Part shown: piece by piece, positions 1-8,309 of the stretch
Layout: every line of letters starts with the position of its first letter
How positions within the stretch are numbered: the stretch's first letter is position 1
The notes under the pieces: generated by a model
The model's input: the letters and a program-made list of their open reading frames with translations, nothing else
Databases searched by the model: none
Told to the model about the DNA's origin: nothing
Position numbers and translations under genes: made by a program
Source of the DNA: JBOFDK01 sp051656485
Lineage (GTDB): Bacteria; Bacillota; Clostridia; Lachnospirales; Cellulosilyticaceae
DNA: 41,443 bases
Assembly (NCBI GenBank): GCA_051656485.1
Contig: JBOGBZ010000176.1
Coordinates: 1 to 41,443, forward strand
Direction: 5' to 3'

Positions 1-107
1 ATAGATGAAATTTCTATATCGTAAATACTCATCTTATTTTTTTCTAGTAAATAGAGTAAGAGATCTAATGGTCCCTCAAAGTCTTCTAATTTAAATGTTA
101 CACTCAT
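1..107 (-). CDS. scpA: Segregation and condensation protein A, N-terminal fragment (runs off window)
   Basis: Only the first 35 codons lie inside the window. The minus-strand reading begins MSVTFKLEDFEGPLDLLLYL, followed by LEKNKMSIYDI. The FEGPLDLLLYLLEKNKMSIYDI pattern is the signature start of ScpA, the kleisin subunit that bridges SMC heads and works with ScpB in chromosome condensation and segregation. The ATG at 107 has a good ribosome binding site (AAGGAG, about six bases upstream). It follows dacF in the same direction but is separated from it by the terminator at 183-207, so it probably has its own promoter. The identification rests on about 35 residues, but the motif is distinctive. 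Confidence 0.85.
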   Translation of the reverse strand, partial: MSVTFKLEDFEGPLDLLLYLLEKNKMSIYDIEISS

Positions 108-182
108 ACAGCAACTCCTTTATTTGGATGAAACACTCTATTTATTCTATAAGGATTTGTGCGAGATTGCAAGAACTATGTC

Positions 183-207
183 AAAAACCCCCTATAAATA
201 TAGGGGG
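183..207 (-). terminator. Rho-independent terminator of dacF
   Basis: Perfect 9-bp arms CCCCCTATA / TATAGGGGG with a two-base loop are followed on the minus strand by a run of five T. It lies 11 bases after the dacF stop codon. Confidence 0.9.
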
Positions 208-217
208 AACAATGACT

Positions 218-1402
218 TTATTTGCAAAGTGAAAAATAACGTTTGATCATATAAGGGAGCATATCGCCAAATTTCGCCTTACCTACATCTGCTGCTGCAA
301 CCAGTGGCGCTTCGCCTACTTGTTTGTCATCTAATGTATAGGTGATGGCACCTAATTTTTGGCCTTTATAAATAGGTGCATAAACATTAGGCTCATAAGT
401 CACATCATAGGCAAGTTCACTTGTGGTATTGCCTTTTGGCACGACAAACGACATAGAATTCTCGATAGTGAGATCGACTTGGTCTTGATCACCTTTTTTC
501 ACTGGCGTTTGTGCTAAGATTTCTCCTACACGAGGTCCAGTCTGTACTTTATAAGTGCTAAATCCATAGTCAAGCAACTGCGCTGCTTCTTTAAAACGAA
601 TCTTGCCATCCTGTGCACCCATGACTACTGCGATAAGATGCATATCGTCTCTTTTGGCTGTCGCACTTACACAGTGTTTAGCTTCTGGTGTATAGCCCGT
701 CTTAAGTCCTGTAAGGCCATTATACCATTTGATCATTTTATTGGTATTGGTAAGGCCGAACTCACTGTCGCCTTTACGGGTATGGTGAATGATCTTATCC
801 ATCCAAGTGGTGAGGGTCTTTGTGATGTCTGGGTAGTTGGCAATGAGCTCTCTAGACATCAGTGCAACATCATGGGCAGTGGATACATGTCCATCTGTGT
901 GTAAGCCACACGCATTTTTAAACACTGTATGGGTCATACCAAGTTCTTGGGCACGTTTGTTCATCATATCTACAAACTGGCTTTCACTACCGCCTACATA
1001 CTCTGCCATCGTTACAGCTGCATCATTGGCAGATGCAATAGCAATGGCTTTTACCAAGTCACGCACTGTCTGATTCTCACCTGGTTCCATAAAAATCTGA
1101 GAACCACCCATACTCGCCGCATGTTCACTGACTGTGACTTGATCATCCCAATTAATTTTGCCTGCATCAATGGCTTCATGGATGAGTAGAAGGGTCATTA
1201 CTTTTGTGATACTGGCTGGTGGGAGCACCTGATCCATATTTTTTTCCATAAGGACTTGGCCACTCCCCACTTCCATTAGCACATAACTTCTTGCTGTTTC
1301 TGCTAGAGCATTGGATGTAGCTTTTTCTTCTTTGGCCATAAGGGTTATACTGCTACAAAACAATGCTATCGTTAAGATACCTGTTATCAGTTTCTTTTTC
1401 AT
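218..1402 (-). CDS. dacF: D-alanyl-D-alanine carboxypeptidase (DacF-like, PBP5 family)
   Basis: 394 aa. An N-terminal signal peptide (basic MKKK, then a hydrophobic stretch to about residue 22) directs export. The three serine-peptidase motifs are present: S64-I-T-K67, S124-A-N126 and K234-T-G236. A PBP5 C-terminal β-domain follows, with an amphipathic tail that could anchor it to the membrane. Family role: removes the terminal D-Ala of peptidoglycan pentapeptides. Position after xerD-deoB-pdp matches the Bacillus xerD-drm-pupG-dacF order, where dacF is a forespore gene; this supports DacF over a vegetative DacA, although spoIIA genes do not follow here. The ATG at 1402 is preceded by GAGGAGG. 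A σF-like promoter candidate lies just upstream. The exact paralogue assignment is inference. Confidence 0.85.
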   Translation of the reverse strand: MKKKLITGILTIALFCSSITLMAKEEKATSNALAETARSYVLMEVGSGQVLMEKNMDQVLPPASITKVMTLLLIHEAIDAGKINWDDQVTVSEHAASMGGSQIFMEPGENQTVRDLVKAIAIASANDAAVTMAEYVGGSESQFVDMMNKRAQELGMTHTVFKNACGLHTDGHVSTAHDVALMSRELIANYPDITKTLTTWMDKIIHHTRKGDSEFGLTNTNKMIKWYNGLTGLKTGYTPEAKHCVSATAKRDDMHLIAVVMGAQDGKIRFKEAAQLLDYGFSTYKVQTGPRVGEILAQTPVKKGDQDQVDLTIENSMSFVVPKGNTTSELAYDVTYEPNVYAPIYKGQKLGAITYTLDDKQVGEAPLVAAADVGKAKFGDMLPYMIKRYFSLCK

Positions 1403-1429
1403 AACTTCATACCTCCTCTAATTTATTTC

Positions 1430-1458
1430 TATTATTTGTTATACTATCTAAAATATAC
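1430..1458 (-). promoter_or_regulatory. Candidate forespore (σF/σG-type) promoter of dacF
   Basis: Minus strand: GTATA (1454-1458), 14 bases, then ACAAATAATA (1430-1439). This resembles the σF pattern GYWTA with an ANAMTA-type -10. The spacing is one base shorter than the usual 15. The AT-rich background makes chance matches easy. Confidence 0.3.
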
Positions 1459-1467
1459 CTATTTAGA

Positions 1468-1498
1468 CAAAAAAACTTCCTAGTCAACTAGGAAGTTT
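1468..1498 (-). terminator. Rho-independent terminator of the deoB-pdp operon
   Basis: Perfect 11-bp arms (AAACTTCCTAG / CTAGGAAGTTT) with a TCAA loop, followed on the minus strand by T residues. It lies 31 bases beyond the pdp stop. Confidence 0.88.
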
Positions 1499-1528
1499 CT
1501 TCTTTATATAAGGTTGGTTTACATTTGA

Positions 1529-2833
1529 TTAGCTGATAACAGTATAAATAAGAGGTGGCGCTGTAACCACTTCTTCACTCACTACGTAAGCTTCTTTTAA
1601 ATACTCTGTAGCTGCTTGTAATTTCTGTGCATCGTTATAGTATAGCGTTGCAATCGCTTCACCTGCATCTACATAGTCACCTATTTTCTTATGAATCATA
1701 AGACCTACACCTAGGTCAATGACACTTTCTTTATTTTCGCGTCCTGCACCTAATACGAGGGCTGCTTTCCCTACCATCTCTGTATCAATGGCAGCCACAT
1801 ACCCTGTATGCTCGGCTTGAACCGCTACTTGAGATGCTGCTTGCGGCAATAAGCTGTAGTCATCCACTGCTGCTGCATTGCCACCTTGGCTACTGATCCA
1901 CTCCTTCATCTTAGCGATGGCTTTACCTGAAGTGATCAGCTCCTGTGTTAACTTTTTACCTTCTTCAACAGTGGCTACTTTACCCGCTAGCATTAGCATA
2001 TGTGCTGCTAGCATTTCGCTGACTTCCACTAAGTCTTTTGGACCATTGCCTTTTAATGTTTCAATGGCTTCGATTACTTCTAAGCTATTGCCAATGGCAA
2101 GACTGAGTGGTTGACTCATATCCGTCACAAGAGCAATGGTTTCACGTCCTACATTTTTACCGATGTCCACCATTGTTTGTGCCAGTTCTTTAGCATCTTC
2201 TAAGTTCTTCATAAAAGCACCACTTCCGCACTTAACGTCCAGTACAATGGCGTTTGAACCTGCTGCTATTTTCTTCGACATAATTGATGCTGCAATAAGT
2301 GACACATTATTCACCGTCGCTGTCACATCTCTTAATGCATAGATTTTCTTATCTGCCGGTGCTAAGTTTCCTGTCTGAGAAGCAACTGCAATGCCATATT
2401 GATTGACGTTTGCCATAAACTTCTCCAGTGGTAACTCTACTTGGAAACCAGGGAAGGACTCTAGTTTATCGACTGTTCCGCCCGTATGACCTAGACCTCT
2501 TCCTGACATTTTAGCTACTGGAACACCTGCTGCTGCTACAATAGGTGCAAGTACCATTGTGGTCGTATCGCCTACACCACCTGTGCTGTGCTTATCGACT
2601 TTAATGCCTTCAATAGAAGATAAATCAAGCATCTCGCCACTTTCAGCCATACACTGTGTTAAAAGAGCCGTCTCTTCATTATTCATCCCTTGAAAATAAA
2701 TGGCCATAAGTAATGCTGACATTTGATAGTCAGGAATACTTCCATCTGTATAGCCTTTAATAACAAAGCTTATTTCCTCTTTTGTAAGGACTTTCCCATA
2801 CTTTTTCTTTTCAATGATATCGTACATGCGCAT
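1529..2833 (-). CDS. pdp: Pyrimidine-nucleoside phosphorylase
   Basis: 434 aa, the full family length. The thymidine/pyrimidine nucleoside phosphorylase signature lies at residues 110-125 (SGRGLGHTGGTVDKLE) and the phosphate-binding KHSTGG at 81-86. The family cleaves uridine, thymidine or deoxyuridine with phosphate, giving base plus (deoxy)ribose-1-phosphate. It follows deoB by 21 bases in one operon: Pdp releases sugar-1-phosphate and DeoB converts it to sugar-5-phosphate, a nucleoside salvage module. The start at 2833 is chosen because GGAGG lies nine bases upstream; the second ATG, two codons on, is too far from it. Uridine/thymidine breadth versus thymidine-only (DeoA) use is judged from the Gram-positive setting. 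Confidence 0.93.
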   Translation of the reverse strand: MRMYDIIEKKKYGKVLTKEEISFVIKGYTDGSIPDYQMSALLMAIYFQGMNNEETALLTQCMAESGEMLDLSSIEGIKVDKHSTGGVGDTTTMVLAPIVAAAGVPVAKMSGRGLGHTGGTVDKLESFPGFQVELPLEKFMANVNQYGIAVASQTGNLAPADKKIYALRDVTATVNNVSLIAASIMSKKIAAGSNAIVLDVKCGSGAFMKNLEDAKELAQTMVDIGKNVGRETIALVTDMSQPLSLAIGNSLEVIEAIETLKGNGPKDLVEVSEMLAAHMLMLAGKVATVEEGKKLTQELITSGKAIAKMKEWISSQGGNAAAVDDYSLLPQAASQVAVQAEHTGYVAAIDTEMVGKAALVLGAGRENKESVIDLGVGLMIHKKIGDYVDAGEAIATLYYNDAQKLQAATEYLKEAYVVSEEVVTAPPLIYTVIS

Positions 2834-2854
2834 GTGTGTATGCCTCCAGTCTAT

Positions 2855-4024
2855 CTATTTTTTCAGGTTATTATAGAAGCTCGTACCGATAGCTAGCTGT
2901 GGTAAATCGAATACTTCACTAATTGTTTGACCAATATCTGCAAAAGATTCTCTTGTTCCTAAGTCAACACCCATTTTTAGCATCTTGCTATATACAATAA
3001 GTGGTACATGCTCACGGGTATGGTCGGTTCCCTTTGTGGTTGGATCACAGCCGTGGTCTGCTGTAATGACTAAGATGTCATCTTCTTTCATCGTTTCTAA
3101 AAGCTCTGGCACATAGCTATCAAACACTTCAAGACCTTTTCCATAATTCTCAGGATCATTACGATGACCCCACTTCATATCAAAGTCTACAAGGTTTGTA
3201 AAGATAATACCTGTTGTATCTTCCTTTATAGCAGCTATCGTCTGCTTGATGCCATCCACGTTATCTTTTGTATGGGTTGCTTGTGTAATCCCACTTTTAT
3301 TGAAGATATCTTCAATCTTTCCAATAGCCACAACATCAAGGCCTTTTGCTTTCGCGTATTCAAGCAAATGCTCTTTTGGTGGTGCTACAGCATAATCATG
3401 GCGATTACTTGTACGCTCAAATTTACCTGGTGTCCCACAGAATGGTCTTGCAATGACACGAGATACCTCATGTTCTCCTACAAGTAGACGACGTGCAATC
3501 TCACACATTTCATAAAGTTTCTCTAAAGGAATGACATCTTCATGCGCTGCAATTTGGAAGACACTATCTGCTGATGTGTACACAATAGGATATCCTGTAC
3601 GCATATGTTCTTCACCAAGGTCATCTAAGATTGCTGTTCCTGAAGCTGTACAGTTCCCAAGTGTCTTTGTCCCTATCTGTGCTTCAAAAGCATCCATAAT
3701 GTCTTTTGGGAAGCCCTCTGGATAAGTAGGGAACGGTACTTCTGTATGAATACCTACCATTTCCCAATGTCCTGTCGTTGTATCTTTTCCTTTTGATAGC
3801 TCTTTAAGACGCGCAAAAGAAGCTTTTGGTGCATCTGTTTTTGGAAGTTCTTTTACACCCTCGATATTCCCAAGTCCTAATGCAATAAGATTTGGCATCG
3901 CAAGGCCTTTATTATATGCATAAACATGCCCTAATGTATCAACACCCACATCACCATATGCGGATGAATCCTGCATTTCTCCTATACCTACACTATCTAA
4001 AACAATCCATATTATTCTAGCCAT
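2855..4024 (-). CDS. deoB: Phosphopentomutase
   Basis: 389 aa, typical for DeoB. The alkaline-phosphatase-superfamily metal site is visible: D10 in VLDSVGIGEM near the start, the active-site threonine segment KDTTTGHWE at about residues 79-87, and the C-terminal ITADHGCDPT and TDHTREHVPL metal ligands. The enzyme interconverts ribose- or deoxyribose-1-phosphate and the 5-phosphate in the cytoplasm. First gene of a two-gene operon with pdp. The start ATG has AGGTGATGAA just upstream. xerD lies upstream in the same direction but is separated by a strong terminator, so a promoter is expected in 4025-4090. No convincing -35/-10 pair is seen there. Confidence 0.95.
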   Translation of the reverse strand: MARIIWIVLDSVGIGEMQDSSAYGDVGVDTLGHVYAYNKGLAMPNLIALGLGNIEGVKELPKTDAPKASFARLKELSKGKDTTTGHWEMVGIHTEVPFPTYPEGFPKDIMDAFEAQIGTKTLGNCTASGTAILDDLGEEHMRTGYPIVYTSADSVFQIAAHEDVIPLEKLYEMCEIARRLLVGEHEVSRVIARPFCGTPGKFERTSNRHDYAVAPPKEHLLEYAKAKGLDVVAIGKIEDIFNKSGITQATHTKDNVDGIKQTIAAIKEDTTGIIFTNLVDFDMKWGHRNDPENYGKGLEVFDSYVPELLETMKEDDILVITADHGCDPTTKGTDHTREHVPLIVYSKMLKMGVDLGTRESFADIGQTISEVFDLPQLAIGTSFYNNLKK

Positions 4025-4090
4025 TTCATCACCTACTTAAAATTGTTTTGTTTATGGATATACCATACTTCTATTGTAGTATAAAATACG

Positions 4091-4120
4091 AAAAAAAAAC
4101 AGGGTTATATTACCCTGTTT
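4091..4120 (-). terminator. Rho-independent terminator of xerD
   Basis: Arms AAACAGGGT / ACCCTGTTT with a six-base loop, followed on the minus strand by nine T. It lies directly beyond the xerD stop. Confidence 0.9.
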
Positions 4121-4126
4121 ATAAAC

Positions 4127-4969
4127 TTATTTAGATAGTTGCGTATACACTTGTGTGGTAGAAATGTCTGAATGGCCTAACATTTGTTGTACAGACTTTA
4201 AATTGGCACCATGTTGAATAAGATGGGCAGCAAAAGAATGTCTAAGCATATGTGGTGTAATTTCTGTATCGATATTGGCTGATTTGGCATAAGTCTTTAA
4301 AATCTTCCAAAAACCTTGTCGCGTAAGAGGCATGCCACTACAGTTCACAAACAATGCTTCCTGGGTGTTCTCTCTGATCATTACATGTCGCACTTGTGTC
4401 AGATACTTTTTCACAGCAGCTATGGCTGGCTTTCCGATAGGAATACTTCTTTCTTTGTTTTGATCACGACAGATGATATACCCTTGGTTTAAATTCACAT
4501 CAGCTACTTTAAGGGTAATAAGTTCTGAAACCCTGATACCCGTTGCATAAAGAAGCTCTAACATCGCTTTATCACGAATCCCTTTCAAATCACTGTTGCA
4601 AGGTTGATCAAGCAACACAAGAATTTCATTTTCCGAAAGAATTTTAGGTACCTTTTTTTCAATTTTTGGTAACGCGATGGAGATTGCTGGATTTTCGTAC
4701 ATCACACCTGTTTTTACAAGATATTGTCCAAATGCCCGAATAGACGCCAACGTTCTGGAAATAGTTGATACTGATTTATGGTCTGCCTCCATGTGATCCA
4801 TATAATGATGTATATTTTCGGTACTCATAATATGAATATCATCCGGCTTTGTTCTTAATAAATATTCTAAAAAATATCTCAAATCTCTTTCATACGATTG
4901 AACGGTATTCATAGAAGCATGCTTAACTTCTTTAAGGTATTCTATAAACATTTGTAGATAACTATACAT
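4127..4969 (-). CDS. xerD: Tyrosine recombinase XerD-like
   Basis: 280 aa from the preferred ATG. An N-terminal SAM-like core-binding domain (about 1-90) precedes the catalytic domain. The tyrosine-recombinase residues are in place: R146 (ATGIRVSEL), K172 region, H240-x-x-R243 (HMLRH), H266 (LGHSDISTT) and nucleophile Y275. Chromosomal Xer proteins resolve dimers at dif. The position ahead of deoB-pdp-dacF matches Bacillus xerD (ripX), while the nearby codY/topA/dprA block is where Bacillus keeps xerC (codV), so XerC cannot be excluded. The reading frame opens at a TTG at 4990, but the ATG at 4969 has GGGGAG six bases upstream and is preferred. A TAGACA-17-TATAAT promoter precedes it. Confidence 0.88.
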   Translation of the reverse strand: MYSYLQMFIEYLKEVKHASMNTVQSYERDLRYFLEYLLRTKPDDIHIMSTENIHHYMDHMEADHKSVSTISRTLASIRAFGQYLVKTGVMYENPAISIALPKIEKKVPKILSENEILVLLDQPCNSDLKGIRDKAMLELLYATGIRVSELITLKVADVNLNQGYIICRDQNKERSIPIGKPAIAAVKKYLTQVRHVMIRENTQEALFVNCSGMPLTRQGFWKILKTYAKSANIDTEITPHMLRHSFAAHLIQHGANLKSVQQMLGHSDISTTQVYTQLSK

Positions 4970-5036
4970 ACGCCACTCCCCTTTTTTCAATTTGTATCAT
5001 GCACCAATTATTATGTACCCTAGCTTATATATAATT

Positions 5037-5065
5037 ATTATACATAAAATGATTTTTAATGTCTA
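5037..5065 (-). promoter_or_regulatory. σA promoter of xerD
   Basis: Minus strand: -35 TAGACA (5060-5065), 17-base spacer, -10 TATAAT (5037-5042). It is a five-of-six and six-of-six match with ideal spacing, 67 bases before the chosen xerD start. Confidence 0.6.
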
Positions 5066-5176
5066 CTAAAATTCATTTTTTTATATTTAATGTATATTTA
5101 TTTAATAGTTATTCTCTTAAAATATCAGTATTATATTCTATAAACCCCAAATTCTCTGTTTTTATTTTGCAATATT

Positions 5177-5209
5177 AAAAAAGCTACCTTCATAGAGGTA
5201 GCCCTTTTT
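5177..5209 (-). terminator. Rho-independent terminator of codY
   Basis: On the minus strand, GCTACCT, a short loop, AGGTAGC and then six T. It lies just beyond the codY stop. Confidence 0.85.
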
Positions 5210-5222
5210 ATATTTAGTGGTT

Positions 5223-5981
5223 TTATTTACGAAGCTTACCTAATTCTTCGATAAGTGCATCGTTAAGTACTTTGATATATGTTCCCTTCATACCAAGTGA
5301 ACGTGACTCAATAACACCAGCACTTTCAAATTTACGAAGTGCATTAACGATTACTGAACGTGTAATACCTACTTTATCAGCAATTTTACTTGCGATAAGT
5401 AAACCTTCTGTACCATCTAATTTCTCAAAGATGTGGAAGATTGCTTCTAATTCAGAGTAAGATAGTGTGCCGATCGCTGATTTTACTACTGCAATTTTTC
5501 TTGCTTCTTCTTCTGTTTCATCTTTAAGTGATTTAAGCATTTCAACTGCAACGATTGTTGAGCCGTATTCTGCTAAAATCATATCTTCTGTATCGTAGTT
5601 ACCTTGGCTTTTTTCTTTGTAAAGTAAGAATGTTCCAAGTCTTTGTCCACCTGCAACGATTGGTACGATACATCCTAAGTAACTTGCACTGTTTGCGCTA
5701 TCTGCAAAGATAGTCTCCATTGATACATTTTCTCTTACGTCCATCATAGAGATAAGTTGGTCATTGATTGAGTACCCGATGTACTGCTCATCATTTACTA
5801 AGTCGTTTGCAAATACGTTGTGAATACCTAGCACCTTGCTTTTGCTGCTCACCACAAGCACGTTTGATTGTACGACATCGCTAATTACTTCGCAGATTTC
5901 AGAGAAGATCACACGATCTGACCCTACACGCTGAAGTAAGCGATTAACTTTTCTCATTTTTTGTAATAATTCCATAGACAT
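5223..5981 (-). CDS. codY: GTP- and branched-chain-amino-acid-sensing global regulator CodY
   Basis: 252 aa, close to the usual 258-260. The N-terminal GAF domain (about 1-155) is the effector-binding part in the family. The winged helix-turn-helix at about 195-227 carries the conserved ASKIADKVGITRSVIVNALR pattern. CodY represses nutrient-scavenging, competence and sporulation-entry genes while GTP and branched-chain amino acids are plentiful. Here it is a single-gene unit with AGGAGG before the ATG and its own terminator. The Bacillus neighbours hslV-hslU and trmFO are absent between topA and codY. A CodY-box-like sequence 35 bases upstream suggests autoregulation. Confidence 0.96.
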   Translation of the reverse strand: MSMELLQKMRKVNRLLQRVGSDRVIFSEICEVISDVVQSNVLVVSSKSKVLGIHNVFANDLVNDEQYIGYSINDQLISMMDVRENVSMETIFADSANSASYLGCIVPIVAGGQRLGTFLLYKEKSQGNYDTEDMILAEYGSTIVAVEMLKSLKDETEEEARKIAVVKSAIGTLSYSELEAIFHIFEKLDGTEGLLIASKIADKVGITRSVIVNALRKFESAGVIESRSLGMKGTYIKVLNDALIEELGKLRK

Positions 5982-6015
5982 AAAAATTTCCTCCTTAAAT
6001 AGTTTCTACAATTAG

Positions 6016-6030
6016 TATGTTCTAAAAATT
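6016..6030 (-). promoter_or_regulatory. Candidate CodY box upstream of codY
   Basis: The minus strand reads AATTTTTAGAACATA, 12 of 15 matches to the CodY consensus AATTTTCWGAAAATT. It lies 35-49 bases before the codY start codon, where an autoregulatory site is expected. AT-rich background limits the weight of the match. Confidence 0.4.
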
Positions 6031-6063
6031 TTAACACTATACACCTTATACATTTATCCTCAT

Positions 6064-6096
6064 TAAAAAGACAAAGTTGAGTGTCTCAACTTTGTC
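6064..6096 (-). terminator. Rho-independent terminator of dprA-topA
   Basis: Perfect 12-bp arms GACAAAGTTGAG / CTCAACTTTGTC with a three-base loop and five T following on the minus strand. It lies about 115 bases beyond the topA stop, leaving an unusually long 3' leader; no ORF is seen in between. Confidence 0.88.
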
Positions 6097-6210
6097 CCCC
6101 CAAAAAACCTATCTTTTACACATAAGTCATAATATCATAAATTAAGAGAAAACTCAACACTAAATTGTTAACAACCTGTTAATTTTGGTCATTTTTTGAC
6201 ATTTTTCGCG

Positions 6211-8289
6211 TTATTTCTCAGTTCTTCCTTTTTTTCCATAATTACAAACTGCGTTACGACATACGATTTGTTTGTTTTTTGTACTACCTTTTTCAACTAA
6301 AACATCGCCACATGTTGGACACTTATCACCTGTTGGTCTTTGCCATGACATAAATTCACATTCATTCACGTTATTTTCGCATCCATAATACATACGGCCT
6401 TTTTTCGTTTTCTTCAGAATGACTTCGCCTTCACATAAAGGACACTTCACGCCGATTGCTTCAAACCAAGGCTTTGTATTATTACATTCTGGGAATTTAG
6501 GACATCCTAAGAACTTCCCGTATTTTCCATAACGAACAATCATATGCTCACCACATTTATCACATGGGATATCTGTGGTCTCTGTAAGATCGATATTTTG
6601 AACTTCTTGCTCTGCTTTTTCCACTGTCTTATGGAAGTTTGGATAAAAGGCTTTGATGATTTCTTTCCAATAAATATTACCTGATGCGATCTCATCAAGT
6701 ACTTTCTCTAGATGGGCTGTAAAGTCTACATCGACGATTTCATCAAAGTGATGAATCATGATACCACTTACAACTTCACCAAGTTCTGTCGGATAAAGTA
6801 CCTTTGCTTCTTTTGTTACATAGCCTCTAGCTAAAAGCGTCGTAATAGTAGGTGCATATGTACTTGGTCTCCCTACACCATTTTCTTCTAAAGTCTTTAC
6901 AAGTGTTGCCTCCGAATATCTAGCTGGTGGTTGTGTAAAATGCTGATTCGGTACAATGTTGATTTGTTCGAGCACTTGTCCTTCTTCTACTTGAATCGGT
7001 GTTACTTTATTTTCTTTTTCATTTTCTAAAGCATACGCTTTCAAGTAACCTGCAAAGAGTTGCTCTGAATAAGTCGCTTTGAAAGTATAATCACCATTTT
7101 TCACACTAATACTATGGGTCTTGTACTTAGCCGCGGTCATCTGGCTTCCTACAAAACGACACCATATCATATTGTAAAGTTTATATTGGTCTCTTGATAA
7201 ATGCTCTTTAAGAGATGCCGGTTCTTCTGTAAGATACGTTGGTCGAATAGCTTCATGGGCATCTTGGATTTTTGGTGCTTTTGTATTTTTCACTTGCTTT
7301 GCATCTGGTAAATACTCTTTACCAAATCGCTCTGTAATGTAAGTTTCAGCTTGCTCTTTAGCGATATCTGAAATCCTTACAGAGTCTGTACGAATATAGG
7401 TTACAAGACCGATTTCTTTTTTGCCGATCTTTACCCCTTCATAAAGTTGCTGTGCGATATTCATTGTCTTCTGGGTAGAGAATCCTAAATGCTTCGCTGC
7501 TTCTTGTTGCATGGTACTTGTGGTAAATGGCAATACAGGATTTTTAATACGCTCTGACGTTTTAGTCGCTAATACTTCAAAGGTTCCTTTGCTACATGCT
7601 TTGACAATAGCTTGTGCTTCGTCTTCATTTTTAATATCCGCTTTTTCACCACGTATTTTATCAAGCTTCGCTTCGAATCCTTTGGTCTTGCCATGCTTTA
7701 ATGTCGCTTCAATTGACCAATACTCTTGTTCAATAAATTCACGTATTTCTTTTTCACGGTCGCATATAAGTCTAAGGGTTACAGACTGTACTCTACCTGC
7801 ACTTAAACCTTTACGAATTTTCTTCCAAAGAATAGGGCTTATCTGATACCCTACCAAACGGTCAAGCACACGTCTTGCCTGCTGTGCATCGACTAAGTCT
7901 GTATTGATTTCACGCGGATGCTTAATGGCATCCTTTACCGCTTGCTCTGTAATTTCATTAAAAGTGATACGATAAACTTTCTTTCCTTCTAATTTCAATG
8001 CATAGTATAAATGCCATGAAATAGCTTCTCCCTCGCGGTCAGGGTCAGTCGCTAAATAAATGTTTTTTGCATTCTTAGCTTCTTTACGAAGTTTTTGAAG
8101 TAAATCACCTTTTCCTCTAATTGTGATGTACTTAGGTTCATAGTTGTTCTCTATATCAATACCTAATTGACTCTTAGGTAAGTCTCTTACATGTCCAATA
8201 GATGCTGCTACTGCATACTGTTTCCCTAAAAATTTACTAATTGTATTGACCTTGGCAGCAGATTCCACGATAACCAAGTTATTTGCCAT
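6211..8289 (-). CDS. topA: DNA topoisomerase I (type IA)
   Basis: 692 aa. The Toprim domain starts at once, with E9 (VIVESAAK) and the acidic triad in TDPDREGEAI (D82, D84, E86). The catalytic tyrosine is Y298 in GLVTYIRTDS. Three C-terminal zinc ribbons follow at about 576, 616 and 657, each with paired Cys motifs. The enzyme relaxes negative supercoils behind transcription and replication. It lies 20 bases after dprA in the same direction, the common Firmicutes dprA-topA operon. The ATG at 8289 has AGGAGG upstream. The third ribbon is followed only by a basic tail, which is normal. Confidence 0.97.
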   Translation of the reverse strand: MANNLVIVESAAKVNTISKFLGKQYAVAASIGHVRDLPKSQLGIDIENNYEPKYITIRGKGDLLQKLRKEAKNAKNIYLATDPDREGEAISWHLYYALKLEGKKVYRITFNEITEQAVKDAIKHPREINTDLVDAQQARRVLDRLVGYQISPILWKKIRKGLSAGRVQSVTLRLICDREKEIREFIEQEYWSIEATLKHGKTKGFEAKLDKIRGEKADIKNEDEAQAIVKACSKGTFEVLATKTSERIKNPVLPFTTSTMQQEAAKHLGFSTQKTMNIAQQLYEGVKIGKKEIGLVTYIRTDSVRISDIAKEQAETYITERFGKEYLPDAKQVKNTKAPKIQDAHEAIRPTYLTEEPASLKEHLSRDQYKLYNMIWCRFVGSQMTAAKYKTHSISVKNGDYTFKATYSEQLFAGYLKAYALENEKENKVTPIQVEEGQVLEQINIVPNQHFTQPPARYSEATLVKTLEENGVGRPSTYAPTITTLLARGYVTKEAKVLYPTELGEVVSGIMIHHFDEIVDVDFTAHLEKVLDEIASGNIYWKEIIKAFYPNFHKTVEKAEQEVQNIDLTETTDIPCDKCGEHMIVRYGKYGKFLGCPKFPECNNTKPWFEAIGVKCPLCEGEVILKKTKKGRMYYGCENNVNECEFMSWQRPTGDKCPTCGDVLVEKGSTKNKQIVCRNAVCNYGKKGRTEK

Positions 8290-8309
8290 AATTACCTCCT
8301 ACATATCTC

